Source of the DNA: Perognathus longimembris pacificus
Taxonomy: Eukaryota; Chordata; Mammalia; Rodentia; Heteromyidae
Length of the DNA stretch: 64,000 nucleotides
Reading direction: 5' to 3'
Assembly (NCBI RefSeq): GCF_023159225.1
Contig: NC_063174.1
Location: 35,041,691-35,105,690, forward strand
The notes below the pieces were generated by a model. That model was not told the DNA's origin. It saw only the letters and a program-made list of their open reading frames with translations, and did not search any database. The position numbers and the translations under genes were made by a program. Position 1 is the first letter of the stretch. Each line of letters begins with the position of its first letter. Of this stretch, positions 43,401 through 55,465 are shown piece after piece.

Positions 43401-43921
43401 CACCCTACTAAAGGGTGTTTTCTAAGCTAAAGGAAAAGAACACTAATTACTAATGAGAAAAAAAGTATAGAAGTATAGAACATTTTATGTACTATATAAA
43501 ATTAAGCATATAGTCAATTTCAGAATCTATAATGATGCTTAACAAATAAATTTATCCTTACATCATCATATCCTTTACATCAGAGTTGTAAATTGTGACA
43601 TCAATAACAAAATCTGAAGGAAGGGTAAAAATTTATTTTTTATGTGATTAAAATAGTCTGTAGTAATAATAATAATAATGTCTTTTATATAAGCCCAAGA
43701 AAAACTTCTGATAGATTAACAACTGTTAAATGAGAGAATGATGAAAGGGTGACATTAATCAAGATGCATTGTGCTCACATGCTGACATGTTGAATTTGAA
43801 TACTTGAGGGTATATATTTTTAATGAAATGAGAATAAACCAGTACAGAAAACCATCACATCAAGATGAGAGACAACCAGGGTAGAAGAAAGAAACATGGA
43901 TCTATAAAATTAACAGAAATT
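43401..43921. other. no recognised feature
   Basis: AT-rich, with a short (AAT)n at 43664-43680. No ORF or repeat that I can name. Confidence 0.45.
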
Positions 43922-44003
43922 AGGCTTTGAACTATCGTCCTCAAATCTCAGCTTCCTGAGTAGCTAGGATTACAGACAAGAGCCACTGGCACTGGCTTTT
44001 TTT
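43922..44003 (-). repeat. B1/7SL-like arm
   Basis: 'ggattacagacaagagccac' end, minus orientation, T run to the right. Head to head with the next element across an A/T stretch. Confidence 0.6.
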
Positions 44004-44046
44004 TTTTTTTTAAATAACAACTTAAAAAAAAAAAAAAGCTACCTTT

Positions 44047-44285
44047 TAGCCAGTTGTTAATGGCCCATGCCTGTAATCATAGCTACTCGGGAGGCTGAGA
44101 TATGAGGGTCACTGTCCAAAGCCAGCCTGGGCAGGAAAGTCTGTGAGACTCTTATTTCCAATTAACCAGTAGAAAACTGAAAGTACTGCTTTGTGTCAAA
44201 GTGGTAGAGCACTTGCCTTGAGCAAAAAGAAATCAGGGATAGCATGCAGGCCTGGAGTTCAAGCCTCATGACAGAAAAAAATTTA
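44047..44285 (+). repeat. B1-dID composite SINE
   Basis: 7SL-like arm 44047-44170 ('gcctgtaatcatagctactc'), ID-like arm 44180-44268. Its left part can pair with the inverted arm at 43922-44003. Confidence 0.75.
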
Positions 44286-44639
44286 CTTTTAAGTAGTTCT
44301 ACAAAGTTTACAAAGCAGTTCATAAATAAAAAACATCTTGATTAGTGTTACCCTTTTCAACATTCTCACTCATCTCACCTACCACTCCTTTCCTCACTTC
44401 TTAATTTTGTAGGATATGTATTGAATTTTTGACTGCATTCTCCCCCTTTTCTCTTCATTTATTTACCCCTTTCTCCACCCCACCCCTTTTAAGTACCTGC
44501 TTCTGGTGTTTATTTTGTTGAACTTTGACTTTTCCTTTCTAAAGAATTACACATTTGAGTTCTTCCTCGAATCTACCATATTTCAGTTAATACATTTGTA
44601 TACACTTGCATTCCACTCAAGGTATTTGCTTACAAGTTT

Positions 44640-44810
44640 ATAAACTAAACATAGCTTCTACATGTAAGGGACAATTTGCATCCTTTGTTTCTCTGGGCTT
44701 GCCTGCCTTCCTTTAACGTAAGTTTTTCCAGGTCTTTCTGTTTCTCTACAAGCAGTGCAATGTCATTGTTTCTGATACATGAGTAAAATTTCATTGTGTG
44801 TATATGCAAA
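44640..44810 (-). mobile_element. old L1 ORF2 3' end
   Basis: Minus-strand C-terminal ORF2 remnant (MKFYSCIRNNDIALLVEKQKDLEK-like, within 44645-44908). It abuts plus-strand L1 sequence, suggesting inversion. Confidence 0.6.
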
Positions 44811-45900
44811 AAAATTAACAGAAATAATAAGATGTTTTTTCCAGTCAGTAGTAGAATATCTTTTCCTATGAGTAAGTACCATGAATATAAGTGGGTTAAA
44901 CTCTTCACTCAAAAGACAGAGTATGAATTGATTTAGAAAAGAAATGCAACTATATCCTGCCTATAAAAGACTCACTTTACCTTTAAAGACATACACAGGC
45001 TAAAAGCTAAGGAAGTGGACAAAGGTACTCCATGCAAATGGAAAGCAAAGGAGAGCAGAGCATGTATAATCATAACAGAAAACTGTAAAATGAGACAAAA
45101 AAGTTCATATAATGATAAGGTGATGCATATATACATACGTCGTAATACCTAAATACGTAAGGCAAATATTAGTATACACAATATGAGAAATAAAGCTACA
45201 ATAAAATAATTAAAGGCTTGGATACTCCTACTGTTATTAATACAACCCCAACAAAAAATCAGTAAGAGTGCTGGGATGTAGCTCAGTGGCAAAGCGCTTG
45301 CCTAGCAAGTGCAACGTCCTGGGTTTGATCCCCAGTACCAAAAAAGAAAACACAAAAAAATACAGTTAAAAAAAAATCAGTAAGAAACATTGGAGTCAAA
45401 TAAGCTCAAATGCATTATATATTATATATAAGATTATATGTAAGAATAATTCATGTAATATCAACAGAATATCCATTCTTCTGAAACACATACTAAACAT
45501 TTTTTGTGATACAGTATGTGTTCACAAAGCATACATACTAAATTTTCTGTGATTCAAATCATATCAAGTATCTGTCTCTTGGGACCACAGTGGTTTTAGA
45601 AATCAGTAACTAGTATCATTTCAAAAAACTTATGAATTCAGAGACACTAAAAAAAAATGTAACTGAATAAACATATGGGCCAAACAAGGAAATGAGAAAT
45701 TAAGTAATATATTCATACTAGTGAAAATGGACAGTTCTGAAAAGGGAAGTTTACAGCAGTAAATGTTTACATTTAACAGAAAAAAGATCTCATATAAGCA
45801 ACTCAAGAACTAGAAAAAAAGGAGAATAAGCCTAAAATTAGAAGAAGGCAGGAAGGTCAAAACAGGAATAATAAAAATAAATAAATAAATAAATAAGAAT
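44811..45900 (+). mobile_element. old L1 ORF2 5' region, inverted relative to its 3' end
   Basis: Plus-strand L1 resembling the endonuclease part of ORF2: 'ctataaaagactcactttac' and 'aagacatacacaggctaaaa' near 44961-45005. Degraded, no open frame. Ends in (AAAT)n at 45868-45897. Split by an ID element at 45267-45344. Confidence 0.55.
45267..45344 (+). mobile_element. monomeric ID element (tRNA-Ala-derived SINE)
   Basis: A single ID unit without the right monomer: A box 'tagctcagtggcaa', B box 'ggtttgatccc', A-rich tail. The 14-bp duplication AAAAAATCAGTAAG is at 45253-45266 and 45371-45384. Confidence 0.88.
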
Positions 45901-46134
45901 ACTAGAAACAATAGAGAAGCTGGGTGGTGGTGGCTCACACCTGTAATTCTAGCTACTCAGTTATATGCAGTTTTTTATTTGCCAAAAATTAAGTAGAAAA
46001 TTCAAATATAGAACCTCATAATACTTTGTATATATGAATTATTTTAAAATTTTAATTTGTATGTAACTTTTAATAGTACAGATAGTGTGTGCTGTGGTTT
46101 ATATAAGAAGCATTTATTGAAGCTAAATAAATGT

Positions 46135-46345
46135 ATTTTTTTTTTTTTTTTTGGCCAGTCCTGGGCCTTGGACTCAGGGCCTGAGCACTGTCCCTGGCTT
46201 CTTCCCGCTCAAGGCTAGCACTCTGCCACTTGAGCCACAGCGCCCCTTCTGGCCGTTTTCTGTATATGTGGTGCTGGGGAATCGAACCTAGGGCCTCGTG
46301 TATCCGAGGCAGGCACTCTTGCCACTAGGCTATATCCCCAGCCCC
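46135..46345 (-). mobile_element. IDL-Geo SINE, late subfamily
   Basis: 9-bp duplication AATAAATGT at 46126-46134 and 46346-46354. Late-subfamily markers present; nearly identical to 2404-2615 and 50145-50355. Confidence 0.9.
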
Positions 46346-46469
46346 AATAAATGTCATCATTATGTACAGTTTCCTTTGCCTGTTCAAAACATCATCTCCT
46401 ATTCAAATGGTAAATAGTACTAAATTCTATATGTGTTATGTTTTCTCTACACATATATTTTGAACACAA

Positions 46470-48190
46470 AGTTTTAGTTCTAAGTTAGGCACAGTAACAA
46501 TAATGAGATAATACAAGTTGTGAGAGGATGGTCTTATTCACTGTTATTGTGGTGATGCCAATTGATACAATACTTAAGTGATAAAATGAAGTAGCATGAA
46601 TGATGTAAGCAATGATGTAGCTTTAGGGTACTATTGACCTTCTGGCAGTATATCAGGAGCATCATCTACTTGATATCATTCTGAGTCATTATGCCAAGAT
46701 GATGTAGATATGGATGTTAGGAACGTATTATAGCAGTGATTAGAGTTTCTTACTCGCTGATGGTATTTTACCTGAAACTTTTGGGGGAAAATACTATAAT
46801 CAGAAGTTGTTTCTTTTTATTTCACCTAAGTATTAGGGCTGAGGTAATAATCCTTGGGTGATCATACAAGTGACTTTAATGCTAGGTTCCATTTGAAGGA
46901 TTTTATTCCATAATTTCATCCTTTACTATCTGTGATTTGAACCCTATAGCAAAATTTGGCAATTTCCTTAATGCTGGTTCTGTTTCATTTCTACCTTCAC
47001 ATTTCTCTTTCTCTATAGATGATTCAGCAAGTTTCTTCTAATTTCTCATTTGTTACCAATTTTCTGTGGCCTTCAAATTGTTCTACCTTTTTTTCAAGCA
47101 TGTTGAAAAAATTGCTATATGAATGATTTTTCAAGTTTTCCATTGATCTTTGAAAACCTTTAAAATCACTTAGGGCTGGGGATATGGCCTAGTGGCAAGA
47201 GTGCTTGCCTCGTATACATGAGGCCCTGGGTTCAATTCCCCAGCACCACATATACAGAAAATGGCCAGAAGTGGCACTGTGGTCCAAGTGGCAGAGTGCT
47301 AGCCTTGAGCAAAAGGAAGCCAGGGACAGTGCTCAGGTCCTGAGTACATGCCCCAGTACTGCCCCCCAAAAATAAATAAATACAATCACTTACAGTGTAA
47401 TGAGTTCTTTCACTAGGCATTTACAGTTCTGATTTTAATTCATCCGTTGTAACTTTGATGAACATTATTGGGTCTAGACCAGTGAATGATTCCCAGCACT
47501 GTATTATGGGCATATTATGGTATACCTCAGCTGGTGATTGAATGATATATTAACTTGACAGACTATAATACCAAGGAAGAAGGGATGCATTAAAAATTGT
47601 ATGTCAAGTTAAAAATATAACTGCAGCATTTTCATTTGCATATAATATTCACGATGGTCATGTGTATTATCTTTTATTAATAGGATTTTAAATCCTAACC
47701 TTTCCTTTCCCAATATTTTTTCCCTCTTGGATGAAGCATTCATGGAACCATTTTTAAAATAAGATGAAATATTTTTATTTTTCAATCCAAACTTGATTTC
47801 TAATCTATGTAATAACTCCTTACTTGCAGTATTGGCTTGGTGTCACTTTTTTTTCAGGGGAAACCTTGATGAAATCTTTATATAGTCTTCATATGTTCTG
47901 GTATGATATATTGTTATTCTTAATATTTTTCTTTTTCCTTCAGAATTTCATGAACAGAAGATTTATTTAGTCTTCGCATAGTTCTTAGCAACTCTAGCAT
48001 ATGATTAATGTTTACTTAAATGAAACATTTTAATATTTCTTTTTGGCACATCTGGGTCTTCAACCTAGGGTGTGATTTAGGGCCATTATTAAGTAAAACA
48101 GGAATTACTTGAACACAAGCACTGCTACACCAGTATAGTCAATCTAATAATTGAGACAGCTACTAAGTGACTTAATGTGGTCTGCTTTTA
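46470..48190. mobile_element. Tigger-like (mariner-type) DNA transposon fossil
   Basis: Two segments recall Tigger1-type non-coding flanks: 46560-46675 ('ctattgaccttctggcagta') and 48045-48180 ('cttgaacacaagcactgcta', 'gctactaagtgact'). The span between would hold the decayed transposase gene, with an IDL-Geo inserted at 47173. No open frame. The assignment rests on recalled similarity. Confidence 0.5.
47173..47383 (+). mobile_element. IDL-Geo SINE, standard subfamily
   Basis: 9-bp duplication AATCACTTA at 47164-47172 and 47384-47392; AAATAAAT-type tail. Confidence 0.88.
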
Positions 48191-48439
48191 CTATTGACAT
48201 TGTGGTGCCCTCTACCATGAGGCCCTCAGAAAATATTGATTTGCCCCCAATTTTGTTTGTTTCCAGAATTGTAGACTGAATAAACCTCTTTTTTTTCTTC
48301 ATTAGGTATCCTGCTAATGAAGAATTTGTTACAGAAACAGAAAATAAACTAAGACATTCTGCATAAATTTCTTTCTTATCCATTTGCTTTTCTTTAGATT
48401 TTTTGATAAACTTTTCATTGTGTGGTACCTGTTTTGTTG

Positions 48440-50100
48440 CCATCACTATCTATGTTATGATAGTTTTATAGTATGTTTTGAATTCAAGTAGTATAATACT
48501 TACTGCTCAAGATTGCTTTGGCTATTTTATAGAATTGATTTCCAGTTTCATGTAACTTTTAGGATATTTATTAGTTCCATGAAGAATTACTAGTTTAAAA
48601 AATTGTATTGATTCTGTATATTCCTGTGTAATATATATTTTTAACAATATTGACTTGTTCAACTCATAAACATAGGGTATCTTTTAATTTATGTCCTCTA
48701 TAATTTTTTTTCATTTTATTATACAGAGCAATCACCTTTTAGATAAATTTATTCCTAGGCAATTCACTTATTAATCTATAGCTAATGTACAGGGGATTGT
48801 TTTCTTGGTTTGTTTTTCAGATAACTCACTAAGTATAAAGTACATATTTTTCTGTTGATTTTATGTCCTAAAATTTTGCTACATTTATTTATTCTAATTT
48901 CTTTTTTTGGCCAGTCCTGGGCCTTGGACTCAGGGCCTGAGCACTGTCCCTGGCTTCTTCCCGCTCAAGGCTAGCACTCCGCCACTTGAGCCACAGTGCC
49001 GCTTCTGGCCGTTTTCTGTATATGTGGTGCTGGGGAATCGAACCTAGGGCCTCGTGTATCCGAGGCAGGCACTCTTGCCACTAGGCTATATCCCCAGCCC
49101 CTATTCTAATTTCTTGATGAACCCTTTTTGGTGATATTTTCTATATATAGGATCATGTCAACTGTGAACACTGATAATGTGACTTCCTCCTTCAATGAGA
49201 ATGACTTATTTCTTCTCTGATTTTTCTCAGTAGAACTTCTGGCACTTTGTTGAGTTAAACTTGTGAAAGTAGAACTTGTTCCAGAAATTTTTTAGCTTTG
49301 TTCTTCAGCTTTGTTAACTGTCAGCTTATGAATGGTCTTTATTGTATTGAAGTATTCTCCTATACCCAATTTATTCACAGTTTCTATCATAAAATGGTAT
49401 TGAATTTTATCATGACTTTTCTGCATCTATTGAGATAATTGTGCGGTTTTGTTTTTCATTCTGCTAATGCATACCACATTTATTGATTTCTTTATATTGA
49501 ACCATCCTTGCATCTCTGAGATGAATCCTATCTATGTGATGTTGGTGAATAGGTTGTTTTTTTTTAATTATGCCATTTGATTTGGTTTGCTACTGTATTG
49601 CTAAGAATTTATTGGTTTAGCTTTCTTTTATGTTGTGTCCCTCTATATTTATGGTCTCAATGCTGTTGACCTTAATCAATGTGTTTGGAAGGGTTCTTTT
49701 AATTTTGTGGAGTAATTTAAGAATTGGCATAACTTCTTTAATGTTTGATAGAATTTAGCAGTGAAGCTATCTGGTTCTGGACTTTGATGTTTTGGTTTTT
49801 CAAAGTGGATTAAGTGTCATTACTTATTACTAGTGTGTTTGTGCTTTCTATTCATGATCCAATCTTGATAAAGGTGTATATATCCAGGAATTTACCCATT
49901 TCTTTTTAGTTGTGAATCATTTGTTTTCACGTTTTTGAAGCTTGAGTTTCTTCACAGCAGTATTTTACATTCTTTGTGCATGGTTTGCACATGTTAATTG
50001 CTTTATTGTCAATTATGATGCCTTATTTTGTCTTGTTTAATGAGGTCATGGTTCCCTGAATACTCATATAGTACTTGTATAGTTTAATCTGTGCATGTAT
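48440..50100 (-). mobile_element. old L1 ORF2 (reverse-transcriptase region), antisense
   Basis: 'caagattgctttggctattt' (48519), 'gaaccatccttgcatctctg' (49499) and similar motifs match antisense ORF2. Interrupted by an IDL-Geo at 48904-49101. No frame survives. Confidence 0.7.
48904..49101 (-). mobile_element. IDL-Geo SINE, late subfamily
   Basis: 14-bp duplication TATTCTAATTTCTT at 48890-48903 and 49102-49115. Tail only a few T long. Confidence 0.92.
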
Positions 50101-50144
50101 GATTTAATAATTTTAGTAGGCTGTATAAAAACAAAAGTTTTTTT

Positions 50145-50355
50145 TTTTTTTTTTTTTTTTTGGCCAGTCCTGGGCCTTGGACTCAGGGCCTGAGCACTGT
50201 CCCTGGCTTCTTCCCGCTCAAGGCTAGCACTCTGCCACTTGAGCCACAGCGCCGCTTCTGGCCGTTTTCTGTATATGTGGTGCTGGGGAATCGAACCTAG
50301 GGCCTCGTGTATCCGAGGCAGGCACTCTTGCCACTAGGCTATATCCCCAGCCCCC
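50145..50355 (-). mobile_element. IDL-Geo SINE, late subfamily
   Basis: Duplication ACAAAAGTTTTTTT at 50131-50144 and 50356-50369 (its T end merges with the tail). Confidence 0.9.
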
Positions 50356-50369
50356 ACAAAAGTTTTTTT

Positions 50370-50996
50370 TCATGTATATATGTGTGATTGTTCTTTCACA
50401 AATTCAGGTAATTAGCATGTTTCTTTTCTATGATCTTCTGTTTCAGTGGTAGATGGTGCTAGAGGAAGCCTTGCCAAGCTTTTTTGAACTACTTTTGCAC
50501 CTTTAAAAAAAAAATTACCTAGGAAGACAACTACTCTCTGTGTTGTGCTGCCTGTGGTTGAGGATGGGCAGTTCTGTGGCTGCTAACACCACTGTGCTGT
50601 AAACTTGAAGTCCATAACTCTTAGGACCATTGCAGTACAGTAGGATGATCTACTGATCTAATGTGAATCCAGAGCCTTGGTTAATGGTTACTTGCCTGAG
50701 AACAGGTGCAGTTCACCTCTGCCTAGTATGCTGTTTCACTATAGTGTGCCTACTACTGAGTTTCAAGTCTAACACCATGGTTTGTTTTTCCTTCTCTCAC
50801 ATGGGAAGCATTACTCTATACTGCATTGCTTGAAGTTGCACAGGTGTGATGCAGACAACCCCTTACTTTTGGCTTTCTTTGGTGCTGCTTTTACTGTGTA
50901 CTAAAACCAGACACTATGGTCTGTCATCTAGTTTCTTCAGTTGTCCTTGTTCCTGTCTCCTCCCTTTCCCTTATTCTTCCTGCTGAAGATGAATCC
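50370..50996. other. unassigned, relatively GC-balanced
   Basis: About 630 bp with a composition unlike its neighbours and no ORF. It could be an old L1 5' region or LTR; I cannot place it. Confidence 0.35.
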
Positions 50997-51080
50997 TGTG
51001 GACTTGTTGATGCTAGGCAAATGCTTTACCCCACTGAGCTACATCCCCAGCTCTTCTTTAGCTTTTTTTTTTTTTTTTAA
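50997..51080 (-). repeat. ID-like SINE, minus strand
   Basis: 'ctaggcaaatgctttaccccactgagctacatccccagc'-like region at 51014-51053 is a reverse ID monomer; poly-T at 51065-51079. Confidence 0.6.
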
Positions 51081-51189
51081 ACCTCCTTAGGTATATTGAA
51101 GGTAGATTAATGCTTGAATAACTATGCAAATTGATATTTCTGTGGAGAACTGATTGTTCATTCCTTGAATTAAACTTTATGTCTGGTGT

Positions 51190-51800
51190 TAGGTAAGATT
51201 CCAACTTTTTCCCCCCTCTTTCTGAATTTAGGCAGTCCCAACACAGTTTGTTTTCAGATTGGGAAGTATGAGACCCCTTTGTTACTTTTCAAGGTTATTT
51301 AGCATCTTGAGAATTTGTAAGGAATTATGCAAATTGTTAGGATGGGTATTCTTTCTTTTCGATTGTTTTTTGTATTTTGATTGGGATTTCATTAATTCTG
51401 TAGATTTCTTTGGTGGTGTTGCCATTGTAATTCTAATAATCCTTCTAATCCTTGAAATGCTTGTCTTCAAATTTTTTTGGTAACTCTTGATGGTTTTGCA
51501 GATAGAAAAGTCTTTTTGTCCTTTGGTTCATTTGTAACTAAGTGGAATAAATTTTCTTAATTTCTTTTTTGGATTATTCATTATTAGTGTGGTGAACCTA
51601 TCACTTTTGTGTGCTAGTTTTGTAACTTGCAATTTTGGTGAATTCAGTTATTAGTTTTAGTAACTTTTTGTGGAAAAAAAGTTTCTTCATGAAGCCCTGT
51701 TTATTTTTCCTTTTGTTTGCTTTTAACTTTGGTGTTATAACTAAGAAACCATTGCTACAGAAGCAATAAAAAAAATGTAGCTCTTCTGTCCCCAAACTAT
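51190..51800 (-). mobile_element. old L1 ORF2 fragment, antisense
   Basis: 'ggaagtatgagacccctttg' and 'gatttcattaattctgtaga' are antisense reverse-transcriptase-region motifs. Separate from the L1 at 48440, since it repeats the same part of ORF2. Confidence 0.55.
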
Positions 51801-52029
51801 CATGTTTTGATATATATATAATATATATATATTTCCAGTCTTATTTTGTGTGTATACGAGCATATATTTTGAGGTATACTATAATAAACTTCTTCCTTGA
51901 TAAAAATATTTTGAATTATATTGTAAAAAATTGTTCCTCATGTATGAACATATACTTGTTTTAAATTATAATTTAAGAAACATATTCCTCATCATAATGA
52001 GTATTTCTCCATGTCATTAAAAAAAAAAT

Positions 52030-52440
52030 GGGGCTCAGTGGCTTATGCCTGTGGTCCTAGGTACCTAGAAGATAGCTTGAAAGCTGAGATTCAGAGGCTC
52101 ATGGCCTGAAGGAAGTTTAGGTAAAAATTTCACGAGTTCCACTTCAACCGATAACTGATACTCATGGCACACATCCAGCATTCCAGTGATGCAGGAAACT
52201 GGAATCAGGAGAATGAAGGTTCCAGGCCAACCCAGGCCAAAAAAAAAAAAAAAATTACAAGAGCCATCTTAACAGATCTGTCATCCTAGCTATGGAGGAA
52301 AATATGAATAGAAACAAAATGTCCAGGCCAGGCCAGACAAAAAAATAAGACCCAGTCTAAAAAACAAAACAAAATAGCACAAAGGGCTGGTGACATGTCT
52401 CAAGTGGTAGAGCACCTGAATTCAAATCCTAGTACAAACA
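52030..52440 (+). repeat. three-module SINE with extra B1-like piece
   Basis: 7SL-like modules (52031-52155, 52156-52255), another 7SL-like piece (52260-52370) and a tRNA-like module (52385-52440, 'tctcaagtggtagagcacct'). Confidence 0.45.
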
Positions 52441-53160
52441 AATAAATATACACATAATACAATAAATGCATAAAATTAGTTCAATATATCTTTTAAATAA
52501 TGATTTCATTTAATGTCTGTATTATAAGTAACTTTCAACATTTGTACATTAGGTATATCCAGTTTTCAATATTATGAATGGTGCTAAATATGTTTATGAG
52601 CATGTTTGTATAATTCTATAAACTATTATGTAATTTATGCAAAATTACCATCTTCCTAAGATAGAGGGAATGGGGTTTAAAAATCATATATTGATGGCAC
52701 TTTACTACTGTGCTTCTATTTTGTGTTAAATGCTATAGTGGTTGCTTTAAATATTTTGATGAATTGTGTGGCATACACTTGATGAACTGAATCATCTTTG
52801 TTATTATTTAGAGCAAAATTTTTAATGTTTTGTTCTGGTTTTACATAGGTCAATTAAGGAATCTTATATTACCTTACATCTTAAAATTACAAAAAAAAAG
52901 CTTATATTCATTTACATCTAACAGTCTGGTCATAGTCATAGCTCTGCTAATATGTATTCTAAAAAATAATGTAGTATCATTTATGTGAAGTCAATTTCCC
53001 ATTGTCCACTCTGATTAAGTGGACTGAAGTTAGGCTATTGTGGCCTTAGGAAAGGTAACAAGTTTTAATTTTAAGTTGTTTATCAGACTAAGTACTCTAA
53101 TTGAATTAGCTCATTTAATTCTTACAACATTACAGGAACAATAGTCATCTTACCCTATTT
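52441..53160. other. no recognised feature
   Basis: About 720 bp, AT-rich. Nothing recognised. Confidence 0.45.
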
Positions 53161-53179
53161 TTAGGTGAGGAATGCTGAG

Positions 53180-54332
53180 TTTTACAGATTTCCCCCTCCC
53201 CAATTCTCACCACCCCTCCACCCCCACCCCAAGGTTTATAGTTTGTTTACAGCTTGTAAGTATTGCTGTTGCACTGGCTCTCCTGTTACCCTTGTATTCT
53301 CCATTTTGATGTTCCCCCTCCTTTCCCTAGTTCTGATAAATGTATATACAATACTCAGGGTACCAAAATCAGTTACAGTGACATCAGGGTATAAAACCCT
53401 GGGAAAGAGAGACAAAAAGGCATAATTTCACATGGTACATTAAAACTAACAACACAATGATAAACCATTTATTTCCATAACTTGGAATTCATTTTGCTTA
53501 GCATCATCTTATGTGTTCATATGTATATAGCTATTGAGCTAGTGTGATCTTCTGCTAGGACTATTGTAGACGTATACTAATTATTACCAGTGAGGGAAAC
53601 CATATGGAGTCTATGTTTCTTTGGGTCTGGCTCCCTTCACTTAATTTGATTTTTTCCAAGTCTTTCCATTTCCTTACAAATGGGGAAATGTCATTTTTTT
53701 TTTCTGATAGAGGCATAGTATTCCATTGTGTATATGTACCACATTTTCTTGATCCATTCAACTATGGAGGGGCATCTGGGTTGGTTCCATATTTTAGCTA
53801 TGGCTAATTGTGCTGCGATGAACATAGTTGTGCTCATAGCTTTAGTGTGGTCTTGCTTATAATCCTTTGGGTAAATGCCCAAAAGTGCGGTTGCTGGGTC
53901 ATAGGGGGGCTCTATGTTTAGCCTTTTGAGGAATGTCCACACTGCTTTCCAGAGTGGTTGAACAAGTTTACACTCCCACCAACTGTGTGGTAGGATTCCC
54001 TTTCGGCTACATCCCCATCATCATCTGTTATTAGTTTTCTTGGTAATGGATGTTCTTACTGGGGTGAGGTTTAATTTCAATGTTGTTTTGATCTCTGTTT
54101 CTTTTATGGTCAATGGTATTGAGCACTTCTTCATGTGCCTCTTGGCCAGTCTCGTTTCCTTTTCAGAGAAGTCTCTCTTTAGATTGCTAGCCCATTTATT
54201 AAGGGGGCAGTTGTTTCTTTGAGGATTTGTTTTGGGGGAACTTAATGTTTTTAGTTCTATGTATATTTTAGATATGAGGCCCTTGTCAGTTGTATGGCCA
54301 TACCTTCTTTTGTATATTATTTCTGTTAGTGC
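53180..54332 (-). mobile_element. 5'-truncated L1, moderately old
   Basis: 3' UTR (53180-53600) with a C-rich (minus-strand G-rich) block at 53190-53232, then the ORF2 C-terminal part. An 83-residue frame at 53691-53942 (LNIEPPYDPATALLGIYP) is homologous to residues about 1160-1240 of the intact ORF2. Degraded upstream; an IDL-Geo sits near its 5' end. Confidence 0.8.
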
Positions 54333-54347
54333 AAAAGCTGAGAAAAG

Positions 54348-54546
54348 GGGGCTGGGAATGTCGCTTAGTGGTAGAGTGCTTGCCTACCACACAGGAAGCC
54401 CTGGGTTCAATTCCTCAGCACCACATAAACAGAAAAAGCCAGAAGTGGCACTGTATGTAGCCCAAGAGGTAAAGTGCTAGCCTTGAGCAAAAAGAAGCCA
54501 GGGACACTGTTTAGACCCTGAGTCCAAGCCCCAGGACTGGCCAAAG
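54348..54546 (+). mobile_element. IDL-Geo SINE, diverged
   Basis: 15-bp duplication AAAAGCTGAGAAAAG at 54333-54347 and 54547-54561. Shows several changes, for example 'aatgtcgcttagtggtagag' in the A-box region. Confidence 0.9.
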
Positions 54547-54764
54547 AAAAGCTGAGAAAAGTTGTTATATGTAATACATTTACATGTTTGAATATTTACA
54601 TAAATATGTGTTCAGTTGTGAATATTTACCCATGAGCCCAATTGAATATCAATTTCACACTATTTCAAGTGAAAATTAATATTGATATTAAAAGTATTAA
54701 AAGTTGCTTTTTTTCCCATGGTATCTTGTCCACATTCAGCTGCATTATGATAAAGCCAAGAGTC

Positions 54765-55465
54765 AAGCATGTTTGCTGGCATCTATAACTCTGGCTACTC
54801 AGGGACTGAGATCAGGAAGATCATAGTTCAAGGCTAGCCTGGTCAAAAAGTTTGAGCAGCCACAGCTCAACTTGTACAGGCATGTACAGGTGGTACATAC
54901 CTGTCATTACACCTATGCAGAAAACACAAATAAGAGAAACATGGTCTACACTGGTGTGGGAGAAAATGCAGAAAGACCTGGTTGCCAAGTGGGAAGAACA
55001 TTAAAAAAAAGAATCTAATGAGAGTTGAATATATCTTTCCCAGCCACTGGGTGCCAGAAACCCATTGAAGTGGACCTTGAACCCAAACATTGTACATTTT
55101 TATGAGAAGTAGGTAACTACGAGTCCAGGACCACTTGTAATCCTAGCTACCTGTGAGGCTGAAACCAGAGGATTGCAGTTACTGGCTAGTCGGGGAAAGA
55201 AAAGTTCGTCAAACTTCCTACTCAACTGGTATCTGGGCCTGGTAAGTATAGGTGATTCCAACTATGTGGGAAGCTGAAATTGGGAGGATCTTGGTTCCAG
55301 ACAAGTTCAAGCAGAAAAGTCTGTGTGATTCCATCTCAGTGGAAGCAGCTGGGCTACAAATAACTAGTACTACTTCCACAAAGCTCTGGAAGTGTGGCTC
55401 AGTAGTTGATCACCTGCCCAGCATAAATCCTAGCCATGCCAAAACAAAATACAAAATAAAGTAAG
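54765..55465 (+). repeat. two old composite SINEs in the same orientation
   Basis: A 7SL-like module at 54770-54860; a second copy at 55130-55460 with two 7SL-like modules and a tRNA-like module (55380-55440, 'gtgtggctcagtagttgatc'). Degraded. Confidence 0.45.
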
